NCBI GenBank assembly: GCA_049273695.1
Contig: JBASRE010000053.1
Location: 1 to 64,000, forward strand
Direction: 5' to 3'
DNA length: 64,000 bases
DNA from: UBA11740 sp049273695
Lineage (GTDB): Bacteria > Acidobacteriota > Blastocatellia > Pyrinomonadales > Pyrinomonadaceae
Part shown: one piece after another, positions 53,071 to 60,890 of the stretch
Position numbering within the stretch: position 1 is the stretch's first letter
How the letters are laid out: each line of letters opens with the position of its first letter
Notes under the pieces: generated by a model
Seen by the model: the letters and a program-made list of their open reading frames with translations, nothing else
Databases searched by the model: none
What the model was told of the DNA's origin: nothing
Translations under genes and position numbers: made by a program

Positions 53071-53891
53071 TTCAGTACTCCATTGAGAGGATTAATAACG
53101 GTTAAGGTGAGGTTGCGCGTACCGGTGACCGCAACCTGCAGCGGGATAACGCGGGCAGATTTTTTTACGGTCAACGTGAACAATGCAAACTGATTACTCA
53201 ACGTATTGCGAAACCAAAACGATCCAAGATCGTTGACGCGAGGCAAGTCTTCGAGCTCAATTACGGGAAGATTCCAAATGCTGGTTTGCGTAAAGCAGCC
53301 GAGTTTTACGACCGATTCTTTGAGCGTCCACAAGAAGTTGAAGAACCAGTACGACCTGGAAAATGCGCCGCTGGCCCAACGTCTTTCCGCATGGGAAAAG
53401 TTCACTCGATAGAATGCGGCGACCCGCGGCCCAGAGCCCTCAATGTCGATTGCCGTGGGCGCGCCGAATGTGAGTGACGCGCATGACACGCCGCCCGAAT
53501 GCGACAAGGAAACGTTTTCCCGGCGAGCCTGCCCACACCAGACCAAGCTTGGTTTCGCTCCCTCAGTTACCACCTCGACCTGCTGATACATCCACGACGG
53601 ATAAAGGCCAAGAACGTCTGCGGAAAGGTTTGTGAGCGTTGGCTTCCAGCCTGCAACTTGCGGTACGTGCGCGGTTTCCAGACGGTTGAGAAAAATGTAT
53701 TTGGCCGCGAGGCGGCCCGCGAGCCATTCACTTTTTCGGGTGGGGCTGGGCAGAGACATGTACTTCGTTCGCTCGTCTGCGGACAGATAACAGGTGTAAT
53801 CCTGGTTCTGTAATTCGCGCGATTGCAGCGAGGCCACACGGCATTCCTCGCTGAGCGGCGGATTTGGCTTGCAGCTATGACCCGTGGCCAT
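53067..53891 (-). CDS. Sfp-type phosphopantetheinyl transferase of the PKS locus
   Basis: A 274-residue PPTase. SEWLAGRLAAKYIF near residue 55, VSLSHSGG near 128, TAIDIEGSGP near 145 (Mg-binding Asp/Glu) and FLWTLKESVVKLG near 185 are the family motifs. It would activate the three ACPs encoded immediately downstream, with which it overlaps by four bases. It also overlaps the end of the large synthase by 17 bases, directly after the DH domain; canonical enediyne synthases carry their PPTase domain fused in that same place. GGAGAGG precedes the ATG. Confidence 0.88.
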   Translation of the reverse strand: MATGHSCKPNPPLSEECRVASLQSRELQNQDYTCYLSADERTKYMSLPSPTRKSEWLAGRLAAKYIFLNRLETAHVPQVAGWKPTLTNLSADVLGLYPSWMYQQVEVVTEGAKPSLVWCGQARRENVSLSHSGGVSCASLTFGAPTAIDIEGSGPRVAAFYRVNFSHAERRWASGAFSRSYWFFNFLWTLKESVVKLGCFTQTSIWNLPVIELEDLPRVNDLGSFWFRNTLSNQFALFTLTVKKSARVIPLQVAVTGTRNLTLTVINPLNGVLK

Positions 53892-56800
53892 TTCTTACCT
53901 CTCCGAATCTTCGGCATACTCCGCGTTCGACAAAAAGAAGGGCGTTTCCGTTAGCATCGATAGCCGCGACCGGACCCATGTGGAGTAGTTCTCCGTCCGG
54001 GCGCGGATTCACGCCGAAGAAAGTCACCCGGCCGGCCAACTTCGAGATATCGAAGTCGGCAAAATCGAAATACACTTTCATTACCTCGCACGCCTCGGGC
54101 ACAAAGACCGTCAACGAGTCGTCATGCGGCCGCTGGATCACACCGAATCTCATCAGCGAATCCATCAGCACCACCTTGGAGAGCATTGAGCGAGATTCGC
54201 GGCCTGAGCCATTGAGATCCGCAAACTTGAAATCAGCCCTCCGCCGGTCTGGGCCAATAACCAGGTTGTCCATCGCGTCAAACGGCCCACTTAGACAAAT
54301 CGGAGATCCTTCGAGAGGGTACGGATCAACCGAGCGCCGCCCTTCAAATCCATTCACGTCGGGCAACCTGCGCAGCGGCAGGCCAGTGGCCGACATTCTC
54401 ACCAGACTGTCGTGTTGCAGAATGTCCTTCTGGAGGACGACTCCACTGTCGTGAATAAAGTCTGACAGGACACTGACCTTGACGACCGTTTCGCGATCGT
54501 CCTCGGAAACAATTCGTGATTCGGTCCGGAATTTTGTCTTCCGGTGAGCGTAGACTTTTATGAACTTGCGGAAAAACGCTTGTTCGAAAGAAATTATTTT
54601 CAAGTTGGGTCGAAGTTGGAAAGCTGCTTGGGCGACGATATCGATGATCAGGGCTCCCGGCAGCGTCGGAACTCCCCCTACAAGATGGTTGACCAGGTAG
54701 GGCGCGCTATCAACTGAGATCTCTCTCTCGGTGACACGCGAGTCGCGCTTGCCGTTTGGCGATGCAGATGCGCGCGGCAGCACTTTCGCAGGCGCAGTCT
54801 GAATCGCGACCTTGTAGTAATCGATTTCGCCGTCGGCCAGCAAAACATTGGTCGAGTTGGCCGGGGCACCGTTCATCATCGCGGAAAATATTTGTTGTCC
54901 TTCTTCCTTGGTGACCCCTCTAAGCCGACGCGCGGCAGCCAGCGCAGCGAATTCGGAATCGCGGGTCATGCCAATCCCCGCCCAACCAAGCCACGCCATG
55001 GACGACCAGTGAGCGGCTTCGTCGCGCGAATTCATACAAGCAGCAATCCGCGACATCGCTTCGTTAGCAGCGCCGTAATCCGGTTGGCCATCATTACCCA
55101 TGTAGCTGAATGCCGAAGTGAGGATATGGAAATGGGTTGGCCGGCCGGCGCCATACTTCTTGCAGGCCTTGTACAGATGGCTTAGGCCGTCCAGTTTCGT
55201 AGCAATGATTCTCCGAAAGCTGGAAAGACTTTTCTTGCTCAGGGCCGTCGAGACTTGAATGCCGGCGCCGTGCAGCACCAGATCGACTCGTCCATGTTTT
55301 CGATAAATATCGTCAACCAGTTTGTCGATGGCCGTTTCGCTGGTTATGTCCACACTTTGATATTCATACTTCCCGCCAATCGCTCGTAATCGTTTCCCGC
55401 CTTGGACCACTTCATTCGCGGCCCGGTAGGACAAATACTCTCGTTTCAGGTCCGTAATCTTCTTGCCTTTGTTTTGGGCGAGTTGGTCCTTATAAAACTG
55501 CGGCTCATAGTCCTGGAAAGCCTGCTCATCCATGTCCAGAACACTCTCAGGCGCCAAAGCAGGATCCGTGCGACCCAAGGCAATTACTCGACAGCCAAAT
55601 CTCCTGAGTAACTCTTCAACCAGGACCGCGGTGACACCTCTGGCTCCACCGGTGGCGATAACTACCGAGTCTGAATTGAGGAAGGGCGAATCATCTTTGG
55701 CCAGACTTTCGACTGGCGCGAGCGTGAAGATGCTACGCGCGCCTTCTTTGTAACAGACCTCGACCTCGCGTCCGGTCTGGCCAAGCTCCAACTCGACCTG
55801 ATGTAGCGCCTTGTACAAATTGATCTCATCAGTATTGATGGCACGACAGACAGGACCATCCAATTCCCTCGAAAGGGATTTCATAAAACCTGATGCCAGA
55901 CCGGTGTATGGATCGACCTGGCCGTTTTTATACGCACCCTGGCAGACGGTGATTATCGGAATGTTCCGGCTCTGAATTTTTTCGTAGCCTTGGCGGCATA
56001 CCGCGAACAATAGGTCGAGCCAGCGGAGCTCTTCCTCAGAATTGTTTACCAGGAGCGCTTCCTTGGCGTGCTCCTCTAAATTTTTCAAGGCAATCACGAC
56101 ATCGAACTCGAGGCCGGCCAACTCACGCAAAGAACGCTGAAGACTGTCTTCAGAAGCAAGTTCTAACTTCAGAGATTTCGCCAGTTGGGCACCGCCGGCG
56201 TGAATCACGTTGTACTCAAACGGCGCAAGGGCTCCCGAGCTTTCGAGCGCCGACCAGCGCTCGGGCTGATCAGTGACGAATAGGATTTTCCGGCCCTTTA
56301 GAATTTGGGCTTCGCCCGTTGCCGGGGCGGGCTCAAGTTGCGGCGTGTAATAACGTATTGGCGTCCCCTGCACGTATGCGTAAGCGCGCAAGTTAGCCGG
56401 TGCTGGTTCATTTGCTGGCAGAGACGCAGGCTTAGAGACGGGCGTCGGCTGTTTTGGCGGCGAAGACGTCGGATTAAAGATCAACCGCCGGCGTGGCCCG
56501 CCATTATTGCCATTCTGTCTAACCAGACAGCGTACATTCTTTTCGTGGGCTTGCCGCACGGCCTTTACGATCTCCGGCGCTCCCTGGGCCCCTTTGTAAT
56601 TCAGCTTGGGATTTACTTCGGATATCTCTTCATCCGCCGCATCATTGTTCGCCTCTGCGTCAGACCAACTCAGAATACTCAGCACCGGTAATCCCTCTCG
56701 GCGTGCCATTTCGACGGTAGTTAGCGCCAATAGGAAAACGGCTTCCGCCTCGCTTTCGTTGGTGCCATTGGCGGCGTTGATTCCTCCGGCCAGCACGATC

Positions 56801-59800
56801 CGGCAGTCGTCGTGCGCGAGCAGTTGGCAAGCAATACGCACAGCTTGCACCGACGAATGCTTACCCATGTTGATGACGATGTTTGGTCCATTGAGATCGA
56901 ACATGTTGGCGATTCGGCCGGCGGTAACATTGGGCATCAATCCCGGCAACGAATAAGGACCGGAGGGAACATTGCGAGCTCGAATTTGCTCCACCAATTT
57001 GTCGAGCACGCGATTGAGATCGGCATTTGAGAGAGTGCTGTTCTCGCAAGTAGCCAGGACTTGCCGCCGCAACCGATCAATAAAGATCCTTTCGTTGGCC
57101 CGCACCCCGCGTTCGGTCTTCGATTCGAGTCCCAACACCACGCCCATGCGATTCTTGAAGCGCGCCCAGTCAGGCAAGGCGTCAAGTACTTTCTCCCCGG
57201 CAAGGGCCGCCAGGTATTGGCTGGCGTCCATGTGATCGGTGACGTCAGGAAGCAGCATCTTTTTGGCGGGCAAGTGCAGCGATTTCCTGCTGAAGCGCAA
57301 TTCCGACGTCGGCTCGGTCGTCATCGATCCGGCGGCGCCGGGAAACAAGCTGCCAAAACCAACCACTGCCAGTTCCTGCGGGCGCGTGCCTGTAATCTTC
57401 AAGTTCGCGCAGAGATTTCGGTGATAGAGATCGTCGAAGGCTTCCAATATCAGGTGCGCATTGGTCCCGCCGAACCCGAAACCATTGATGGCGGCGCGGC
57501 GTGGGTGAGGCGCGATATTCTCAGGCCAGGGATAAGAACGCTCGCTGATTGTGAACTGTGAATGTTCGACGTCGATTTCCGGACTGGGTGAAACGTAGTT
57601 GTATTGCCTGGGAATTACGTTCGCTTCAAACGCTTTGCATATTTTGATCAGCGAAGCCACACCGGCGGTCCAACCAGTGTGCCCAACCAAAGCTTTTACA
57701 CTTCCCAATTCAATGCGCGGCGACTCTGGTTTCCGCTTCATTGCCTGTTTCAGCGCGTTGAACTCGACGGCGTCGCCGACGATAGTGGCCGTGGCGTGAG
57801 CCTCGACGTACTGGATGGTCTCAGTGTCGATGCCAGAGGATTCGTAGGCATGCTCAATTGCCAGGCTCTGGCCTTTTACCTGCGGCACGTTGATGGAAGG
57901 GCTGCGGCCATCGCTGGACAAACCGATGCCTCTGATGACCGCCAGAATTCGATCGCCCTGACTGAGAGCGTCGGGCAATCGCTTGAGTATCACTACGCCC
58001 GCTCCATCGCCGAAGACGACACCGTCTGCGGAAGCGTCGAAAGGCCGGCTCTCGCGTTGCGCCAGTCCCCTGAATTGCGCAAATAGCGTGTTGTTCGCAG
58101 GGCCTGGGGCAAAGACGCCGCCAGTGACGGCCATGTCGCACTCGCCATCCTGCAGACTCTTGACTCCGAGATAGGTTGAATAAAGAGAGGAAGAGCAGGC
58201 AGTATCAACGACGTAACTTGGGGTTTCCTGGCCCAGCAACGTTTCAATCACACTTTTATAAGTTTTGTATTGAGTAAGCTCGCGCGCGTTTCCGTGCTTA
58301 GGACTTAAGATTTGTTCGAGCGTGACGCCAAAAGCGCGACGAAGATCTTCCGGCTCGTCGATGGTTTCCAGCAGTGTTTGCAAGCTTCCCAGGAACAGGG
58401 CATCGTCATATTCCTTTGAGCCATCCTCTGTCCCACCAAGTATGCACACCTTGCTGATGCCCGTCGGTGGGGCTTTCAATCGTGAAATGCTTTGCGCTAG
58501 CGCGAGACTGAGAAGCTTCTGCCCGTTAGTAAGTCCATCAAACTGTTCTTTGCTGTAAGCGGCCGAGAGCAGCGCGCTTTCGTAAGGCGGATCAACGATG
58601 CTGCCATGCAGAAGGGTGTAAGTCTTGTCGGGGATGATTTTGACCTGGGAACCTTCGGTGCCAGCCAGAAAGTCACTGGCGGAGGAGGGATCAACCTCAG
58701 CGAGATTTGATACGCCGGACACGCCATTCAAGATGTTCGACCAATATTCCTCGGGGTTGAATGCGCCTGGCAGAACGCAGCCCACCGACACGATGGCGAT
58801 CGGAATTTCAGTGCATTCTTCGCGCGCCAATTCATCTCGCAGTTGAGGATTGCTCGCTCGACGCGCCCTCAGGGGATCGTTGCCATTCGAATCTGAAGCC
58901 GCGGTTATGGAGGATTCCCGGGCCGGTGGCGGATCTTCTGATGGCCGCGAATGACTGTCTGAAACGGGTTTGGATGAGGCCGCCACCTGTGAAACCGGAA
59001 CCGCGGGCACCGCACTTGATCGATCATTGGGGGAGACACTGCTGGTTGAGGATCGAGCTTCGCGCTCGGTAACACTCGGTTGAGTTGAGACCTGTTTGAG
59101 AAGCTGCGCAGCGTCTTCAACGAGACGAGACATGTCCTGGGCGACCAACGATAGCTTCTCCAACACTTGTGCCGCACTCCTGCTCGTCGGTGTGGCGCCT
59201 GCCTCGTTTGTCGCCGGTGTGATTTCCTTCTTTACGAAATCGACGTCCAGCAACTTCAGCAGTCCCTCTTTCAGACTTCCGTCCACCGGTGTGATTGCCA
59301 CCGTTTCTATCTCAGAAAGCTTGTCCGGCAGGTTCTGGGCAATCAGTCGGGAGACGATATTTCCAGCTCCGCATTCGATGAAAGTTCGATAGCCACTTCG
59401 GTAAAGAGTCTCGACCACTTTTTTGAAATCAAGCGGGCGAACGAATTGTGACGAGAGTATTTGCGGAAGATCGAGACCCGGCGAATAGAGCATCCCCTCC
59501 ATGCAAAGGTAGACGGGAATTCTTGCCGGCCGGAAATCATATGCCTCCAGCGCGGTTCGAAAAGGGACGACCGCCCGATTGAGAAATGACGAGTGATATG
59601 GATATCTGCTCTTCAGCGGCGTCAGCGAGACGCCCTGTCGGTTTAATACGTCGCGGAGCGCTTCCAATTCCGCAGACTTGCCTGATATGACCGTCTGACG
59701 CGGAAGGTTGATGACCGATACTTCTATGGAATTATTTCCGAGCTCTTCCAGGTAACCGCGGGCTCGCGTCAAATCGCATGACACTGCAGCCATCGTTCCA

Positions 59801-60225
59801 GGTTCCGCCATCGACTGCAGCGCCAGGACACGATCGCAAACGATTCTCAATCCCGTTTCAATGGAGTAGACCCCGGCGGTGGCCAGTGCCGCTAACTCAC
59901 CAAAGCTGTGACCCACGAGCAGGGCGGGTCTCAGGCCGGACTCAATCAAAATCTTCGCGACTAACACCTCAGTCAGATAAATCCCAATCTGATCGAGGTT
60001 GGGGCAAGCGTTCAGTCGCTCGTCATGTTGTTCCTTGGATGTGGCAGTAACTAGCGAAAGGAAGTCAGCCTTGAGGAGGTCCCGGGCGACCGTGTTTGCC
60101 TCATGAAAGTAAGACACAGTTTGAGGATAAGCGTTATAGAGTTCGCGCAGGACTTCGAAGGAATACGAGCCTTGACCCGGAAAGGTGAAGGTTATTCCTG
60201 GATCTGTTTCTGCCATGGAGGACAC
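53875..60225 (-). CDS. Iterative PUFA/enediyne-like synthase: AT-KS-KS0-KR-DH
   Basis: A 2116-residue synthase. Order: acyltransferase (1-310; GHSFG, YPYHSSF), Pro/Ser-rich linker (about 330-465), ketosynthase (about 470-935; Cys677 in DTACSSSL, EAHATAT, KALVGHTG), a second ketosynthase-like domain (about 940-1235) whose active cysteine is replaced by Lys1122 (NMGKHSS), a linker, ketoreductase (about 1345-1790; TGGARGVT about 1526, Tyr/Asn in YGAANEAM about 1716) and a dehydratase (about 1830-2116; H-x3-G-x4-P with His1847). The KR resembles those of PUFA synthases, and the dead KS looks like a chain-length factor. There is no internal ACP, ER or PPTase; these are encoded next door. It should build a long, highly unsaturated chain iteratively. 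The start is a GTG at 60225, or an ATG at 60216; neither has a clear ribosome site. Confidence 0.92.
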   Translation of the reverse strand: MSSMAETDPGITFTFPGQGSYSFEVLRELYNAYPQTVSYFHEANTVARDLLKADFLSLVTATSKEQHDERLNACPNLDQIGIYLTEVLVAKILIESGLRPALLVGHSFGELAALATAGVYSIETGLRIVCDRVLALQSMAEPGTMAAVSCDLTRARGYLEELGNNSIEVSVINLPRQTVISGKSAELEALRDVLNRQGVSLTPLKSRYPYHSSFLNRAVVPFRTALEAYDFRPARIPVYLCMEGMLYSPGLDLPQILSSQFVRPLDFKKVVETLYRSGYRTFIECGAGNIVSRLIAQNLPDKLSEIETVAITPVDGSLKEGLLKLLDVDFVKKEITPATNEAGATPTSRSAAQVLEKLSLVAQDMSRLVEDAAQLLKQVSTQPSVTEREARSSTSSVSPNDRSSAVPAVPVSQVAASSKPVSDSHSRPSEDPPPARESSITAASDSNGNDPLRARRASNPQLRDELAREECTEIPIAIVSVGCVLPGAFNPEEYWSNILNGVSGVSNLAEVDPSSASDFLAGTEGSQVKIIPDKTYTLLHGSIVDPPYESALLSAAYSKEQFDGLTNGQKLLSLALAQSISRLKAPPTGISKVCILGGTEDGSKEYDDALFLGSLQTLLETIDEPEDLRRAFGVTLEQILSPKHGNARELTQYKTYKSVIETLLGQETPSYVVDTACSSSLYSTYLGVKSLQDGECDMAVTGGVFAPGPANNTLFAQFRGLAQRESRPFDASADGVVFGDGAGVVILKRLPDALSQGDRILAVIRGIGLSSDGRSPSINVPQVKGQSLAIEHAYESSGIDTETIQYVEAHATATIVGDAVEFNALKQAMKRKPESPRIELGSVKALVGHTGWTAGVASLIKICKAFEANVIPRQYNYVSPSPEIDVEHSQFTISERSYPWPENIAPHPRRAAINGFGFGGTNAHLILEAFDDLYHRNLCANLKITGTRPQELAVVGFGSLFPGAAGSMTTEPTSELRFSRKSLHLPAKKMLLPDVTDHMDASQYLAALAGEKVLDALPDWARFKNRMGVVLGLESKTERGVRANERIFIDRLRRQVLATCENSTLSNADLNRVLDKLVEQIRARNVPSGPYSLPGLMPNVTAGRIANMFDLNGPNIVINMGKHSSVQAVRIACQLLAHDDCRIVLAGGINAANGTNESEAEAVFLLALTTVEMARREGLPVLSILSWSDAEANNDAADEEISEVNPKLNYKGAQGAPEIVKAVRQAHEKNVRCLVRQNGNNGGPRRRLIFNPTSSPPKQPTPVSKPASLPANEPAPANLRAYAYVQGTPIRYYTPQLEPAPATGEAQILKGRKILFVTDQPERWSALESSGALAPFEYNVIHAGGAQLAKSLKLELASEDSLQRSLRELAGLEFDVVIALKNLEEHAKEALLVNNSEEELRWLDLLFAVCRQGYEKIQSRNIPIITVCQGAYKNGQVDPYTGLASGFMKSLSRELDGPVCRAINTDEINLYKALHQVELELGQTGREVEVCYKEGARSIFTLAPVESLAKDDSPFLNSDSVVIATGGARGVTAVLVEELLRRFGCRVIALGRTDPALAPESVLDMDEQAFQDYEPQFYKDQLAQNKGKKITDLKREYLSYRAANEVVQGGKRLRAIGGKYEYQSVDITSETAIDKLVDDIYRKHGRVDLVLHGAGIQVSTALSKKSLSSFRRIIATKLDGLSHLYKACKKYGAGRPTHFHILTSAFSYMGNDGQPDYGAANEAMSRIAACMNSRDEAAHWSSMAWLGWAGIGMTRDSEFAALAAARRLRGVTKEEGQQIFSAMMNGAPANSTNVLLADGEIDYYKVAIQTAPAKVLPRASASPNGKRDSRVTEREISVDSAPYLVNHLVGGVPTLPGALIIDIVAQAAFQLRPNLKIISFEQAFFRKFIKVYAHRKTKFRTESRIVSEDDRETVVKVSVLSDFIHDSGVVLQKDILQHDSLVRMSATGLPLRRLPDVNGFEGRRSVDPYPLEGSPICLSGPFDAMDNLVIGPDRRRADFKFADLNGSGRESRSMLSKVVLMDSLMRFGVIQRPHDDSLTVFVPEACEVMKVYFDFADFDISKLAGRVTFFGVNPRPDGELLHMGPVAAIDANGNALLFVERGVCRRFGEVRNGHGS

Positions 60226-60245
60226 TCCAATTGCTCTTGACGACT

Positions 60246-60878
60246 TCAGAAACTGAACTCATTCAGGTTCTCGTCTACCAACTTGGGATAAGCCGACTCG
60301 CGCGGTGAGTTTGCAATTCTCTCGCCCAGACGGCGGACTGATTCGGGAAATATGCGTTTGATCTCTCGGCTACCGAGCATGACTCGTTCAACGAAGGAAG
60401 GACTCTTGAGTTCTTCCAGTAAACTGAACTTACCGTCGCCATTCATGTACGGCGTCACCATCGGCGGAGCGGGCACCATCTCATGCGTATCCTTGTGAAT
60501 CGTTAGCATGGTCTGAAAGCCGCAGGAAACTGGCTCGCCGCGGTGGTCCATGACGCGGAAACAAAGTCGCACCGTACAAAGTGTGGGATCCTCATAAGTC
60601 ATCAAGATCGCCACTTTCTGGCCCAACCCAACCGGCGCCAGGTTGAGGCTGTATGCTTCGCGGGTCAGCACCAGCACATCTTTAAGCTGCTCTTGCCAGG
60701 CGTGCTGCCCGTTTACCTTCGTTTCAAAGAGCACCGTCTCACGAGCGATATTCTGGAACTTAAAATTAGACATGTAATGCTGTGAGCCATAGGCCATCGT
60801 GTCGTGAAACAGGACCTGGTACTGCATTCCAAAATAACCCATGAGATATTCGGCACTCGCGCACGCGACGCGGATCAC
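60246..60878 (-). CDS. Hot-dog-fold protein, TEBC-like thioesterase candidate
   Basis: Up to 210 residues; an ATG at 60842 would give 198. The pattern FHDTMAYGSQHYMSNFKFQ resembles the F-D/E-D-T...G-N-V-Y stretch of hot-dog thioesterases such as the TEBC (E10) proteins of enediyne loci. The rest is one long hot-dog-like domain and a short tail. TEBC proteins release the nascent polyene from the synthase. Identification rests on one motif and on position: it lies just before the synthase gene, 20 bases upstream. A 4-hydroxybenzoyl-CoA-thioesterase-like role in general acyl release is the alternative. No clear ribosome site. Confidence 0.6.
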   Translation of the reverse strand: MIRVACASAEYLMGYFGMQYQVLFHDTMAYGSQHYMSNFKFQNIARETVLFETKVNGQHAWQEQLKDVLVLTREAYSLNLAPVGLGQKVAILMTYEDPTLCTVRLCFRVMDHRGEPVSCGFQTMLTIHKDTHEMVPAPPMVTPYMNGDGKFSLLEELKSPSFVERVMLGSREIKRIFPESVRRLGERIANSPRESAYPKLVDENLNEFSF

Positions 60879-60890
60879 GCGAGGCTGTTG

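Noticed and set aside
53875..60225. Canonical enediyne PKSE (KS-AT-ACP-KR-DH-PPT)
   Set aside because: Domain order here is AT-KS-KS0-KR-DH, with no internal ACP or PPT; only the set of functions and the accessory families resemble an enediyne locus.
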